Source: Acidobacteria bacterium 13_1_20CM_58_21
GTDB lineage: Bacteria > Acidobacteriota > Terriglobia > Acidiferrales > UBA7541
DNA: 36,633 nt
Assembly (NCBI GenBank): GCA_001919715.1
Contig: MNIJ01000207.1
Coordinates: forward strand, 1 to 36,633
Direction of reading: 5' to 3'
Below, in pieces: positions 7,482 through 16,180 of this stretch (its first letter is position 1; each line of letters opens with the position of its first letter). A program made the position numbers and the translations under genes. The notes under the pieces are model-generated. The model ran no database searches, was not told the DNA's origin, and saw nothing but the letters and a program-made list of their open reading frames with translations.

Positions 7482-9485
7482 ATGCGCGAGAAGCAACTAA
7501 AGCGGCTGGACATTTTGTTGCTTTTGTTTTTTGTCGGACCGTGGTGCTGGCCGGCCTCCGTCGTCGCGCAGGTTCATCCCCAGGACACCGAGTGGCCTTC
7601 CTACGCCGCCGATCTCGCAGGGACTCGATACCGCCCGCTAGACCAAATCAATGCCGCCAACTTCAGCGACTTGGAAATTGCTTGGCGCATCAAGACCGAC
7701 AACTTTGGTGACCGGCCGGAGTACAAGCTCGAAGGAACACCGCTCATGGTCAACGGCGTCTTGTACGCGAGCGAGCGTGAGGGAAAACGCGGCGGCTCCG
7801 CTCCCCGGCAGCTTTCCGGCCGCGGGCTGGCCTATTGGTCCGACGGCAAAGAAGAGCGAATCCTGTATGTGACACCGGGGTTTCGGCTCATTTGTCTGGA
7901 CGCCAAGACAGGCGTTCGAGTTCCTTCGTTTGGAGATAACGGCGAAGTGGATCTGAAGGTGAATGCCGATCAGGACATTTTCCCGGATTTGATTACCGGC
8001 GAAATTGGCATCCAGTCCGCGCCGGTGGTGGCCAAAGACACGGTGATCATCGGTGCTGCTTTTCGCGAAGGCATGACTCCCAAGAGCATGCGCAACAACA
8101 AGGGATACGTCCGTGGCTTCGATGTCCGCACCGGCAAGCGGCTCTGGATTTTCCATACCATTCCGAAGAAGGGCGAGTTTGGCTACGACTCGTGGGAGAA
8201 AGGTTCGGCGGAATATACCGGTAACACCGGCGTGTGGACGCAAATCACCGTTGATGAGCAACTCGGATTGGTTTACCTGCCGGTGGAGTCGCCGACGAGC
8301 GATTTTTATGGCGGGCATCGGCCGGGGAACAATTTATTCGGCGAGACACTGGTTTGTGTGGATTTGAAAACCGGACAGCGCAAGTGGCACTTCCAATTGG
8401 TGCACCACCCGCTATGGGACATGGATATCTCCTCGGCGCCCATTCTTGCGGACATCACCGTGGACGGGAAACCCGTCAAGGCGGTGGCCCAGCCGTCGAA
8501 ACAAGGATTTCTTTACGTTTTTGATCGCGTGACCGGCAAGCCCGTCTGGCCGATTCCGGAGCGGCCCGTGGAAGTCGGCAACGTGCCGGGCGAGTGGTAT
8601 TCGGCCACGCAGCCCATTCCGACGAAACCTGCAGCCTACAGCCGCAATGGCGTTTCCACCGACGACTTGATCGACTTCACGCCAGCACTTCGCGACCGGG
8701 CCATGGAGATTGCCTCAAAATATCACCTCGGCCCGGTGTTCACCCCTCCGACGGTGAGCAAACTGGGAGGCCCTCTCGGCACGCTGACGATGGGGACAGC
8801 CTCCGGGGGCACGAACTGGCCCGGCGGATCATACGATCCGGAAACCCACAACGTGTATGTATACGCTTGTAATTCCTGCATCGAACCGATCGGATTGGTG
8901 CCCGCTCCGAAAGAGGTTTCCGATCTGAACTACGTCGCGGGAACCGCGGGAAAAGAAGTGCAGGTCCTGCACGGACCGGGAGAGAACGCCGGCGCCGATT
9001 CTCCGAAGCCGCCGACAAAAAGGACCGGCGGCGGATACGTTGCTCTGAACCTTGACGGTTTGCCGTTGGTTAAACCGCCTTACGGAACAATTACGGCCAT
9101 CAATCTGGATCAAGGTGAATTCGTCTGGCAAATCGCACATGGCGAGACGCCGGACGTGGTGCGCAACAACGAGGCCCTCAAAGGCTTGAACATTCCGCGC
9201 ACCGGCCAGGAGACCTACAACATCGGCACTTTGGTGACCAAGACGCTGATCATCGCAGGCGAAGGGCATGTGACAACAACCGCGGATCATCCGCGCGGGG
9301 CCATGCTGCGCGCCTACGATAAAACCACCGGCAAAGAAGTCGGCGCGGTGTACATGCCGGCGCCGCAAACCGGTTCGCCGATGACCTACATGGTGCATGG
9401 CAAGCAGTACATCGTAGTGGCCGTCAGCGGCGGGCCTTACTCCGGTGAGTACATTGCTTACACGCTGCCATCGACGGGGGAATGA
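7482..9485 (+). CDS. PQQ-dependent dehydrogenase (membrane glucose dehydrogenase-like quinoprotein)
   Basis: This exported beta-propeller quinoprotein has about 667 residues. The start MREKQLKRLDILLLLFF follows GGAGG by seven bases and gives a signal peptide ending near VVAQ. The first blade reads EWPSYAADLAGTRYRPLDQI, characteristic of the family, and later blades include VWQIAHGET and MTYMVHGKQYIVVAVSGG. The enzyme would oxidise a sugar or alcohol in the periplasm with PQQ. It has no fused cytochrome domain, but a cytochrome c gene follows about 50 bases later, the expected electron acceptor. The ORF track's N-terminal extension from 7005 is the remnant described above. Substrate specificity cannot be read from the sequence. 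Confidence 0.85.
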   Translation: MREKQLKRLDILLLLFFVGPWCWPASVVAQVHPQDTEWPSYAADLAGTRYRPLDQINAANFSDLEIAWRIKTDNFGDRPEYKLEGTPLMVNGVLYASEREGKRGGSAPRQLSGRGLAYWSDGKEERILYVTPGFRLICLDAKTGVRVPSFGDNGEVDLKVNADQDIFPDLITGEIGIQSAPVVAKDTVIIGAAFREGMTPKSMRNNKGYVRGFDVRTGKRLWIFHTIPKKGEFGYDSWEKGSAEYTGNTGVWTQITVDEQLGLVYLPVESPTSDFYGGHRPGNNLFGETLVCVDLKTGQRKWHFQLVHHPLWDMDISSAPILADITVDGKPVKAVAQPSKQGFLYVFDRVTGKPVWPIPERPVEVGNVPGEWYSATQPIPTKPAAYSRNGVSTDDLIDFTPALRDRAMEIASKYHLGPVFTPPTVSKLGGPLGTLTMGTASGGTNWPGGSYDPETHNVYVYACNSCIEPIGLVPAPKEVSDLNYVAGTAGKEVQVLHGPGENAGADSPKPPTKRTGGGYVALNLDGLPLVKPPYGTITAINLDQGEFVWQIAHGETPDVVRNNEALKGLNIPRTGQETYNIGTLVTKTLIIAGEGHVTTTADHPRGAMLRAYDKTTGKEVGAVYMPAPQTGSPMTYMVHGKQYIVVAVSGGPYSGEYIAYTLPSTGE

Positions 9486-9537
9486 ACGCGCTGCCGCGCG
9501 GATGTTCCACCGGCCGGAAGGCGATGCCGACGTGAAG

Positions 9538-9987
9538 ATGAAAAATGTTGCGGCCCTCCTGGTTCTGGCGGCGATCGCTTCGCGGCTTTGCCTGCTTCGC
9601 GCGCAGGCGCCCGCGGCGGAGTCGCGTACCTCATGGGACGGCGTGTACACCGAAGACCAAGCCAAGCGCGGGGAACTCATCTATGGCAAGGAGTGTGCGG
9701 CTTGCCACGGCGACATGCTGGCCGGGCGAGAATCCGCGCCACCGCTGACCGGCAGCGCATTCCTTGCGAATTGGAGCGGCCTCACGATGGGTGACTTGTT
9801 CGACAGAATTCGCAAGACCATGCCACAGGGCGCCCCGGGCCGGCTCACCCGGCAACAAGACGCGGACATTTTGGCCTTCATGCTGAGCGTCAACAAATTT
9901 CCGGCTGGAAAGACGGAACTTTACCGGCAGTCCGAGATGCTCCGAGAGATTCGATTCGAAGCGACCAAACCAGCTTCCAAAAAATAG
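9538..9987 (+). CDS. Exported class I cytochrome c, partner of the PQQ dehydrogenase
   Basis: After a signal peptide (MKMKNVAALLVLAAIASRLC region) the protein carries one heme-binding CAACH motif (GKECAACHGDML). A later Met-containing segment (RKTMPQGAPGRL) may supply the distal ligand, in a small single-heme domain ending DADILAFMLSVNKFP. Its position directly after the PQQ dehydrogenase supports a role as periplasmic electron acceptor. ATG at 9538 and GTG at 9532 are nearly equivalent starts; the longer frame from 9445 overlaps the upstream gene and adds no meaningful sequence. Confidence 0.85.
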   Translation: MKNVAALLVLAAIASRLCLLRAQAPAAESRTSWDGVYTEDQAKRGELIYGKECAACHGDMLAGRESAPPLTGSAFLANWSGLTMGDLFDRIRKTMPQGAPGRLTRQQDADILAFMLSVNKFPAGKTELYRQSEMLREIRFEATKPASKK

Positions 9988-10064
9988 TGAGAATCGAAAT
10001 TTCGGTCTCGTCCGCGCAACACCAACATGGTTGTCCAGATTTTCCAACGGAGGATTGCCACTCT

Positions 10065-10790
10065 ATGAAAAGAATGCTTCCCGTACTCTTGATCGGCGCC
10101 GCCCTGCTCGGCTACGTGGCCGGCTACGCCTCGAAACCCGTTCCCCAACCCGTTCTCAGCGGCCATTTTGATGCCTCGATGATTCCCAACGTCAACGCTC
10201 AGGAACACCAAGACGAAGTCATGCCCTTCGGCTTCAATTCCCCCAAAGAACCGCCTCTCGCGCCCGACGCTCCGCCCGTCATGTACTGGAACATCGACGA
10301 CATTCGCAAAGCGCACGCCGACATGTCCGAGAGAGCCGCCAGATTAGTCCATGCTGCCGGCAGCGGAAGTTCCCAATCGTTTGGCGGCGGGCCGGTGCAC
10401 GTCCAGACTCGCAACTTCAGCATGTTTATGCTCTACCGCATGTATCGCGACAAGCCGGTCCTCAGCTTGAGCAAAGTCAACAGCGTTCTCGACGACGCCG
10501 AGCAGCACGCCGGCGCCTACGATTTCTATATTTTCACCGGAGGGACGGGCGAAATGATCCTGGGCGGAAAAATCGCCAACCGGCAAAATCTTCAGGATAA
10601 AGACGGCATCATCCCGGGGGAGTACCGCGGCCAGCCGGTCGTCGGTGCACAAACCTATAAAGTAAAAGCCGGCGACTGGCTGCTTATTCCGCCGGACACG
10701 CCGCACCAGCCGAAGCCGGATCCCGGCGGATTCAGCTATTTCATCATGAAAATTAACGTTGGCGTTTATCCTTGGAGCCTGATTCGGTGA
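10065..10790 (+). CDS. Exported/anchored cupin-domain protein
   Basis: The protein of about 241 residues begins MKRMLPVLLIGAALLGYVAG, a signal peptide or membrane anchor. A cupin-like C-terminal half follows: YDFYIFTGGTGEMILGG forms the first cupin segment and GDWLLIPPDTPHQP the second. The first segment lacks the usual two histidines, so metal binding is doubtful. I prefer the ATG at 10065, which has AACGGAGGA upstream, over the track start at 9987. It follows the dehydrogenase and cytochrome genes on the same strand and may belong to the same oxidation module; its function is unknown. Confidence 0.65.
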   Translation: MKRMLPVLLIGAALLGYVAGYASKPVPQPVLSGHFDASMIPNVNAQEHQDEVMPFGFNSPKEPPLAPDAPPVMYWNIDDIRKAHADMSERAARLVHAAGSGSSQSFGGGPVHVQTRNFSMFMLYRMYRDKPVLSLSKVNSVLDDAEQHAGAYDFYIFTGGTGEMILGGKIANRQNLQDKDGIIPGEYRGQPVVGAQTYKVKAGDWLLIPPDTPHQPKPDPGGFSYFIMKINVGVYPWSLIR

Positions 10791-10879
10791 CTTGGAGTTC
10801 TCGGCACCCTGGCAGTCAGGCGGTGCCCTGACACCGATGCGCTCCTGTCATCCTGAACCGACGAGGTTGGCTAACCATC

Positions 10880-11785
10880 TCACTGATCGGCCGGGTCTGC
10901 ACGCGGCTTGTCCAACTCGGCATGCTCAAGCTCCTGGCGAATGGCCACGACGGCTTCCTTGGGCGGGCCGATGTAACGGTAGTTTGAATAAAAGGTACGC
11001 TCATGGATGGAGAAACCGGAGAATAATTTGCGGCCGTCGAAATCGTACTGTGAAAAGCTGGCAAGCCACAGCCCGGGCAGAAATTCGTAGCGCTCCTGCA
11101 TGAAGTGGCTGCCCTTGTAGATTTTTCCCAGAAACAGGCCGACAGAAATGTCTTCGGTAACTTCTCCTTCGATGCGAGCAAGTTCACCGGAGGTCTGCTC
11201 GATCCATACAAAGCCACGCACTTTGGGGAAGAGAGAAGTGAAGCGCGTGGTGGGTTTGAAGCCTGGGTTGGGCTCCATTTTGAATTTGGAAAGCGTGCGG
11301 TCGCCGCGCGGCTCGGTGGCGACAAAAGTGAATAGGAACGCATTGTGCGTGGCGTTGATGAGTTCGTTGCGTTCTCTCTTTTTCTTCGCGTATTTTTCCA
11401 GAACGTCACGCTGAGATCCTTCTTCGTTGACCAGCAGCGTCAAGGTTCGTGCCAGATTCTCGAGATCGGCGCGATAAACGGCGGGATCCCTGGGCTTGCC
11501 ATCGGGGCCGAGAGCAATCCGAAACATGCCGGTACCGGAAGGAATAACGCGCATGATTTTGATCGCCAGGGGGGCCGGATCGTTCGGATTCTTGCGGGTC
11601 TCGACGCGTTCGATGCGCTCGTAGAGGTCCAGGGCGGCCTCGCCCTTCTTTTGGTTGGCGATAACGCGGTTGAAGAATTCCGGTTTCTCCGGGCCAACGC
11701 CGGGCGTGGATTCCGGCGCCACGGATTGCCCGGGTGCGTGAGCCAAAGACAGCAGCGCGATGGAAACAAAAACACGTTTGAGCAT
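10880..11785 (-). CDS. Exported hypothetical protein, possibly LolA-like fold
   Basis: This 301-residue protein starts MLKRVFVSIALLSLAHAPGQ, a signal peptide, followed by a soluble domain with alternating strands, for example RGFVWIEQTSGELARIEGEV and YEFLPGLWLASFSQYDF. That pattern (a derived quantity tested against a reference model, then an extended beta sheet) recalls LolA/outer-membrane-lipoprotein-sorting-like proteins common in this type of genome. I cannot confirm the fold from motifs. It stands alone. Between it and the cupin gene are about 90 bases containing short competing hairpins. Confidence 0.6.
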   Translation of the reverse strand: MLKRVFVSIALLSLAHAPGQSVAPESTPGVGPEKPEFFNRVIANQKKGEAALDLYERIERVETRKNPNDPAPLAIKIMRVIPSGTGMFRIALGPDGKPRDPAVYRADLENLARTLTLLVNEEGSQRDVLEKYAKKKRERNELINATHNAFLFTFVATEPRGDRTLSKFKMEPNPGFKPTTRFTSLFPKVRGFVWIEQTSGELARIEGEVTEDISVGLFLGKIYKGSHFMQERYEFLPGLWLASFSQYDFDGRKLFSGFSIHERTFYSNYRYIGPPKEAVVAIRQELEHAELDKPRADPADQ

Positions 11786-11974
11786 GATCTGAAGTGGCTA
11801 GAAAGCCGCCAACTTGTACTCGGATTGGATTCATCCGGGTACACAATTGTTGTACACCGGTCGAACGTCGGAGTGTGCTGATGGATGTGAATGTATAACT
11901 GCTGGATCGCTCCATCCGCCCGAGAGCTATGGCCTCGGCTTGTCTGCGGTTTTTTGCGGTTGCTGCTCCGAACC

Positions 11975-12508
11975 CTTCGGTCCAGGGCGGCACGACGCCG
12001 TTCATGCCTAGGCGATGGATTGGCCGAGGTGTTCGCGGGTGATGGCGATCTGGAAGGAACCGCGCACGGTGGTCTGATGAACATTTTCTGCGGCTTGTCG
12101 GCGGTGGCGTCATTGAGGCCGACGATGGCATTCCCGAAAATGCCTGAACGAATCCTTCACAGCTTGAAGGACTTTCGGTTTGTCGCCCGAGAGCGTGCTG
12201 ATGGCCTGGGGATCGAAGCCGACTGGCGGGGCGGTACCCAGTGCCCGAGCAACGCCATAATTCGCCGCGATGATGTGCCGAAACACTTCGCCTACCGAGC
12301 GAACGCCTGCGGCCGGACGCCAGGAGTATTTCTCAGCAGGCCTCGGCGAGACCGGTGGAGCGCTGTTCATCGTAGCTGACTTGTCCTAGGAACTCGGCGC
12401 GGAACCCTGACGTCGCCTGCGGCCGAGGCCACACGGGGGCTTTCTGGTCGGAACTTTCTCGAACCACAGGGACTACCGTAAGTACAAGAAAATAAAAGGA
12501 AATACGGC
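11975..12508 (-). pseudogene. DinB-family protein, decayed by several frameshifts
   Basis: Pieces of one exported DinB/YfiT-like protein lie in order on the minus strand but in different frames. They are a hydrophobic leader (ISFYFLVLTVVPVV), FLGQVSYDEQRSTGLAEA, then EKYSWRPAAGVRSVGEVFRH, VKDSFRHFRE, NDATADKPQKMF, HLGQSIA and finally MNGVVPPWTEG. At least four frame changes and one in-frame stop separate them. GGAGGAGG near 12515 probably was the ribosome binding site, but a normal start codon is missing. Intact homologues are metal-dependent four-helix proteins with three histidines. An intact paralogue lies at 21995-22459. Confidence 0.7.
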
Positions 12509-12839
12509 GTCCTCCTCCGGAGGCAAAGTCTCGCGCGCCTGCCGCACCGTCTTCTTCTGCAGAATCGCGGCACAAGACGGTACAATGGAGGGCGCGCCCG
12601 CCGAACCATTTATAATGGACCAGGCCTAAGGCCACTCCAAGATACACCGAAAGCAAAGTGCTGTTGCGCACGTCTATACAATCGAGGAACGAATCGCCGG
12701 TCCCATTTGTCTTAGCTAGAAAACGTTGGAGGTCGGTTTGGGCGTAACTCCCATCGAAGGGTTTGCGGACATAACCCAGGTGGCGCCGCGGGCCGCAGTG
12801 TCCCTGAAACCGGGCCGTTTCCGGAGCGCGCTGATCACC
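12509..12839 (+). other. Non-coding stretch before the permease pair
   Basis: I see no complete gene here. The track extends the first permease back to a TTG at 12726, but those 38 residues have no motif and no good ribosome binding site. A TATAAT stands at 12611-12616 without a recognisable -35 box at the right distance. Promoters for the permease pair and for the ancestral DinB gene were probably located here. Confidence 0.4.
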
Positions 12840-14057
12840 ATGCTGGAAACCATGCGGCTCTCCCTGGACGCCCTTCGCGCCCATAAGCTGAGAAGTTTCC
12901 TGACTTTGCTCGGTGTCATCCTGGCGGTAACCACGCTGGTCGCGGTGATGAGCGTGGTCGCCGGCCTGAATTTCTACGTTGCCGACCGCATCGCAAATCT
13001 TGGCGCCAACGTCTACGTTCTGAACCGTATGGGTATCATCACCAGCGAAGACGCTTGGGTGAAAGCCCAGAAGCGCCCGCTGGTCACCCGGGAAGAACTC
13101 GACAGCCTGAAAAGTGGCATGCACACCGCCAGTCATATCGCCGCGCTGCTGGGCAACAATTCCGATGTACGCCACGGCAATGACCTGCTCGAAAACGTCA
13201 ACGTCCTGGGCGTGACCCCCAACTATTCCGAAGTCCGCAGCTTGAACATCGCCGCGGGCCGCTTCCTGACCGAAGCAGACCAGGAGCACCGCTCCCCGGT
13301 CTGCTTCATCGGCGCGGACCTGGTGAAGAAGTTTTTCTCCAGCGTCGATCCCGTCGGGAAAACTATCCGCGCGGGAACGCACAGTTATGAAGTCGTCGGC
13401 GTTGCCGCGGTCATCGGCAGCGCGCTCGGGCAGTCGCAGGATAATTTCGTATTCATTCCGCTGGAAACCTACCGCAAGGAATGGGGCACGCAGAGAGACT
13501 CGCTGGTGTTGTTTATTCAGGCGCAGAACGCGGAAATGATGTCGGCTTCCGAAGATGAAGCGCGCATGCTGCTCCGCGCCTGGCGCCACATTTCCTGGGA
13601 CGCGCCGGACAATTTCGGGATCATCGGTTCGGATTCCATTATGGGGCTCTGGCAATCTTTAACCGGCAATTTGTTCATGGTGGCCGTGGGATTGACGGCC
13701 GTGTTCCTGGTGGTTGGCGGAATCGTGATCATGAATATCATGCTGGCCAGCGTGACCGAGCGTACGCGAGAAATTGGCTTGCGGCGATCGCTGGGCGCTA
13801 GGAAAAAGCACATCGTCCTGCAATTCGTCACGGAATCGGCGGTGCTAGCGGCGACCGGAGGCCTCATGGGGATCGTTCTCGCCTATGCGGTGGTCGCCGT
13901 GGCGCGCGCCTTGACTTCCATTCCCATGCGCACGCCAATCAGCGCCGTCATACTTTCGCTCGGGGTTTCCACTGGCGTCGGTCTTTTCTTTGGGATTTAC
14001 CCGGCCATGCGCGCGGCGAAGCTTGATCCCATCGAAGCCCTGCGGGCCGACGGCTAA
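12840..14057 (+). CDS. MacB/FtsX-type ABC transporter permease (first of tandem pair)
   Basis: The protein of about 405 residues has the MacB plan. An N-terminal ALRAHKLRSFLTLLGVILAV segment enters the first membrane helix, a long periplasmic core follows (about residues 50-270), and then come three C-terminal helices with the conserved MNIMLASVTERTREIGLRRS. It ends AMRAAKLDPIEALRADG, the usual FtsX tail. Such permeases couple ATP hydrolysis to mechanical work or export of lipoproteins, peptides or drugs. No ATP-binding subunit and no membrane-fusion partner are adjacent. I use the ATG at 12840; an ATG at 12852 is also possible. Confidence 0.82.
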   Translation: MLETMRLSLDALRAHKLRSFLTLLGVILAVTTLVAVMSVVAGLNFYVADRIANLGANVYVLNRMGIITSEDAWVKAQKRPLVTREELDSLKSGMHTASHIAALLGNNSDVRHGNDLLENVNVLGVTPNYSEVRSLNIAAGRFLTEADQEHRSPVCFIGADLVKKFFSSVDPVGKTIRAGTHSYEVVGVAAVIGSALGQSQDNFVFIPLETYRKEWGTQRDSLVLFIQAQNAEMMSASEDEARMLLRAWRHISWDAPDNFGIIGSDSIMGLWQSLTGNLFMVAVGLTAVFLVVGGIVIMNIMLASVTERTREIGLRRSLGARKKHIVLQFVTESAVLAATGGLMGIVLAYAVVAVARALTSIPMRTPISAVILSLGVSTGVGLFFGIYPAMRAAKLDPIEALRADG

Positions 14058-14092
14058 GGAAAACTGCGCCCCATTGGACCGAACGGACCCAC

Positions 14093-15331
14093 ATGGCACA
14101 ACAGCACGGCGAAAATCTCAAGCAGGCGATGGACACGCTCCGCGCGCACAAACTGCGCAGCTTTCTCACCGTTTTCGGAGTGGTCCTCGGCGTCAGCGTC
14201 ATCATGCTGGTCGCCGCGCTCATCACCGGCTTCGACCAGCAAGTTCAAGAAAGTATCAAGCAGTACGGCGCCGATACCGCCTTCGTCTCACGCTTTGACC
14301 AGGGCCCGCACGGCGGGCGGCGCCCCAAGGAAGAACGCGAACGCAAGCCCTTGACGCTGGAAGACGCCCAAGCCGTCAAGGAATTGTGCCCAGCGATCAA
14401 GGACCTCACCGTTTTCATCACCTGGTGGGAACAGCCTCATACCGTGCGCACCAGGAGCGGCGAAGTCACGGCCATCGATTTCCGTGGCGTGGAGCCGAAT
14501 TTCGGGCAGGTTTATGCCAACGCCGCGACGCTTGACGGCCGTTTCATCAGCGAAGGCGACGACCTGCACCGCGAAAAAGTGGTGATGCTGGGGGAAAATG
14601 CCGCGCCGGTTCTTTTTCCCAATGTTTCGCCGGTAGGCAAGGATGTGATGATCGATGGCTCGGCCTTTCGTGTGATCGGTGTGGTGGAAAAGCCGAAAGG
14701 AATGTTTGGCCAGGATGACGAAGACCGCCGCGTGCTCATACCGTACAACACGTTCCGGAAGATTTATCCAGGCGCGTATGAAAACAGCATCCGCTTCCAG
14801 GCCTACCCGAACCTGTTGGATCAGGCCGTCGATCAGGCTACCGAAGTCCTGCGCCGCCGCCGCAACGTTCCCTACCAGGGCAAGAATAGTTTTTCCATTC
14901 AAACCTCCCAGCAGATCGTGGATCAATTTCACAGCATTCTGGGGATGGTGGCGCTCGCCACCTTCGTCCTGAGCGGGATCGGCTTGCTCATCGGCGGCGT
15001 CGGCGTGATGAATATCATGCTGGTCAGCGTGACGGAGCGAACCCGGGAGATTGGCATCCGCAAGGCCATCGGCGCAAAGAGCGGCGACATTACCTGGCAA
15101 TTCTTGCTGGAGGCTATGGCGCTCACGGGAGTCGGGGGAGTGCTCGCGCTGGTCCTGGTGAATGGTCTCGTGCTACTTGTGAGAGTCGGCTTGAAATGGC
15201 CCGGAAGCGTGCCGCTGTGGGCCGCGCTGACCGGAATCGTGGTCAGCGTTTCCGTAGGCCTGGTGTTTGGCGTGTGGCCGGCGATGAAAGCGGCGAAACT
15301 CGATCCAGTCGAAGCGCTGCGGTACGAATAG
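14093..15331 (+). CDS. MacB/FtsX-type ABC transporter permease (second of tandem pair)
   Basis: This 412-residue paralogue lies 35 bases after the first permease. It shares TLRAHKLRSFLTVFGVVLGV at the N-terminus, a periplasmic MacB core, MNIMLVSVTERTREIGIRKA and the tail AMKAAKLDPVEALRYE. The pair probably forms a heterodimer with an ATPase encoded elsewhere. The cores differ: here the region after the first helix holds a charged stretch (GGRRPKEERERKPLTLED). That suggests the two halves have specialised after duplication. Confidence 0.85.
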   Translation: MAQQHGENLKQAMDTLRAHKLRSFLTVFGVVLGVSVIMLVAALITGFDQQVQESIKQYGADTAFVSRFDQGPHGGRRPKEERERKPLTLEDAQAVKELCPAIKDLTVFITWWEQPHTVRTRSGEVTAIDFRGVEPNFGQVYANAATLDGRFISEGDDLHREKVVMLGENAAPVLFPNVSPVGKDVMIDGSAFRVIGVVEKPKGMFGQDDEDRRVLIPYNTFRKIYPGAYENSIRFQAYPNLLDQAVDQATEVLRRRRNVPYQGKNSFSIQTSQQIVDQFHSILGMVALATFVLSGIGLLIGGVGVMNIMLVSVTERTREIGIRKAIGAKSGDITWQFLLEAMALTGVGGVLALVLVNGLVLLVRVGLKWPGSVPLWAALTGIVVSVSVGLVFGVWPAMKAAKLDPVEALRYE

Positions 15332-15376
15332 CGCATGATCCCCACAGGGGACAACGAAGGATGAAAATGGAGGGCG

Positions 15377-16180
15377 CTAACGCGCCAGAGGACAAAGAGC
15401 AGAAGCGAGTTCATGGCAGGAAGCAAAGCGGCCTTGGCGGTTTTTTGCCAGGCAGCGCGCGACGAGGAGGTCGAGCGCTGGTGGTACCTGCGGATTGTAC
15501 AGCGAGGGCGGCGTAGGCTCGGCATTCAGAATTTGGGCGCACACCGCGCCAAGAGAACCGCCATCGAAGGGTCTTACGCGAGTCAACATCTGATAAAGAA
15601 CAATTCCGAGAGCAAACTGATCCGAGCGCGGACCGTGAGGGTCGCCCTGGATCTGTTCGGGCGCAAGGTATGCGGGGGTACCCATCAGCTGGTGGGAGCC
15701 GAAAATCTCCAATGCAACGCGCGCGATGCCGAAATCGCAGAGTTTTACTTGATTTTCCGCGGTCACCAGGATGTTGCCGGGTCTGACGCCGCCGTGAACG
15801 ATTCCGGCGCCATGCGCAATCGCTAGCGCCCCAGCTAGATTGGCAGCCCAGGCGCAGGCACGCTGGACCGTCAGGGTGGACGGAACGATATGATCATCAA
15901 GCGTCTTGCCAGCGACGTACTCCATCACCAGGTAGGGAGTGCCCTGCTCATCGATTCCGACGTCGTAGAGCTGGACGATCGAAGGATGGGAGAGCTGGCC
16001 GATGATCTGCGCTTCGTAGAGGAACTGCTGCTTCAGGCCATCACCGAAACCGTTCAAAAAGGTTTTCAGCGCGACGATGCGGCCAAGGACGTTGTCCCGC
16101 GCTTTTTGGACCCGACTCGTGGCACCGGAACCGAGGTGTCCGAGAATTTCGTAGCGGTCTCTTTGCGAGGTAATCATCAT
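15377..16180 (-). CDS. Ser/Thr kinase-like protein, probable pseudokinase
   Basis: This 267-residue Hanks-type kinase domain has no membrane segment. The glycine loop (GHLGSGATSRV), the ATP-binding lysine in VALKTF (residue 39) and the DFG motif (LCDFGIAR, residue 149) are kept. The catalytic loop reads VHGGVRPGN instead of HRDLKPxN: the catalytic Asp is Gly, and the phosphate-contacting Lys is Arg. It may bind nucleotide but should transfer phosphate poorly or not at all. Its start overlaps the stop of the upstream kinase in ATGA, so translation is coupled. It is about 40-50% similar by eye to that kinase and arose by tandem duplication. Confidence 0.85.
   Translation of the reverse strand: MMITSQRDRYEILGHLGSGATSRVQKARDNVLGRIVALKTFLNGFGDGLKQQFLYEAQIIGQLSHPSIVQLYDVGIDEQGTPYLVMEYVAGKTLDDHIVPSTLTVQRACAWAANLAGALAIAHGAGIVHGGVRPGNILVTAENQVKLCDFGIARVALEIFGSHQLMGTPAYLAPEQIQGDPHGPRSDQFALGIVLYQMLTRVRPFDGGSLGAVCAQILNAEPTPPSLYNPQVPPALDLLVARCLAKNRQGRFASCHELASALCPLAR

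Noticed and set aside
10845-10865. CTGTCATCCTGAACCGACGA as a copy of a dispersed intergenic repeat
   Set aside because: It resembles short repeat ends I associate with such genomes, but only one copy is visible here, so repetitiveness cannot be shown.
12333-13655. 440-residue minus-strand ORF opposite the first permease
   Set aside because: Mostly a shadow of the permease. Only its last roughly 50 residues are meaningful, and they belong to the DinB pseudogene.
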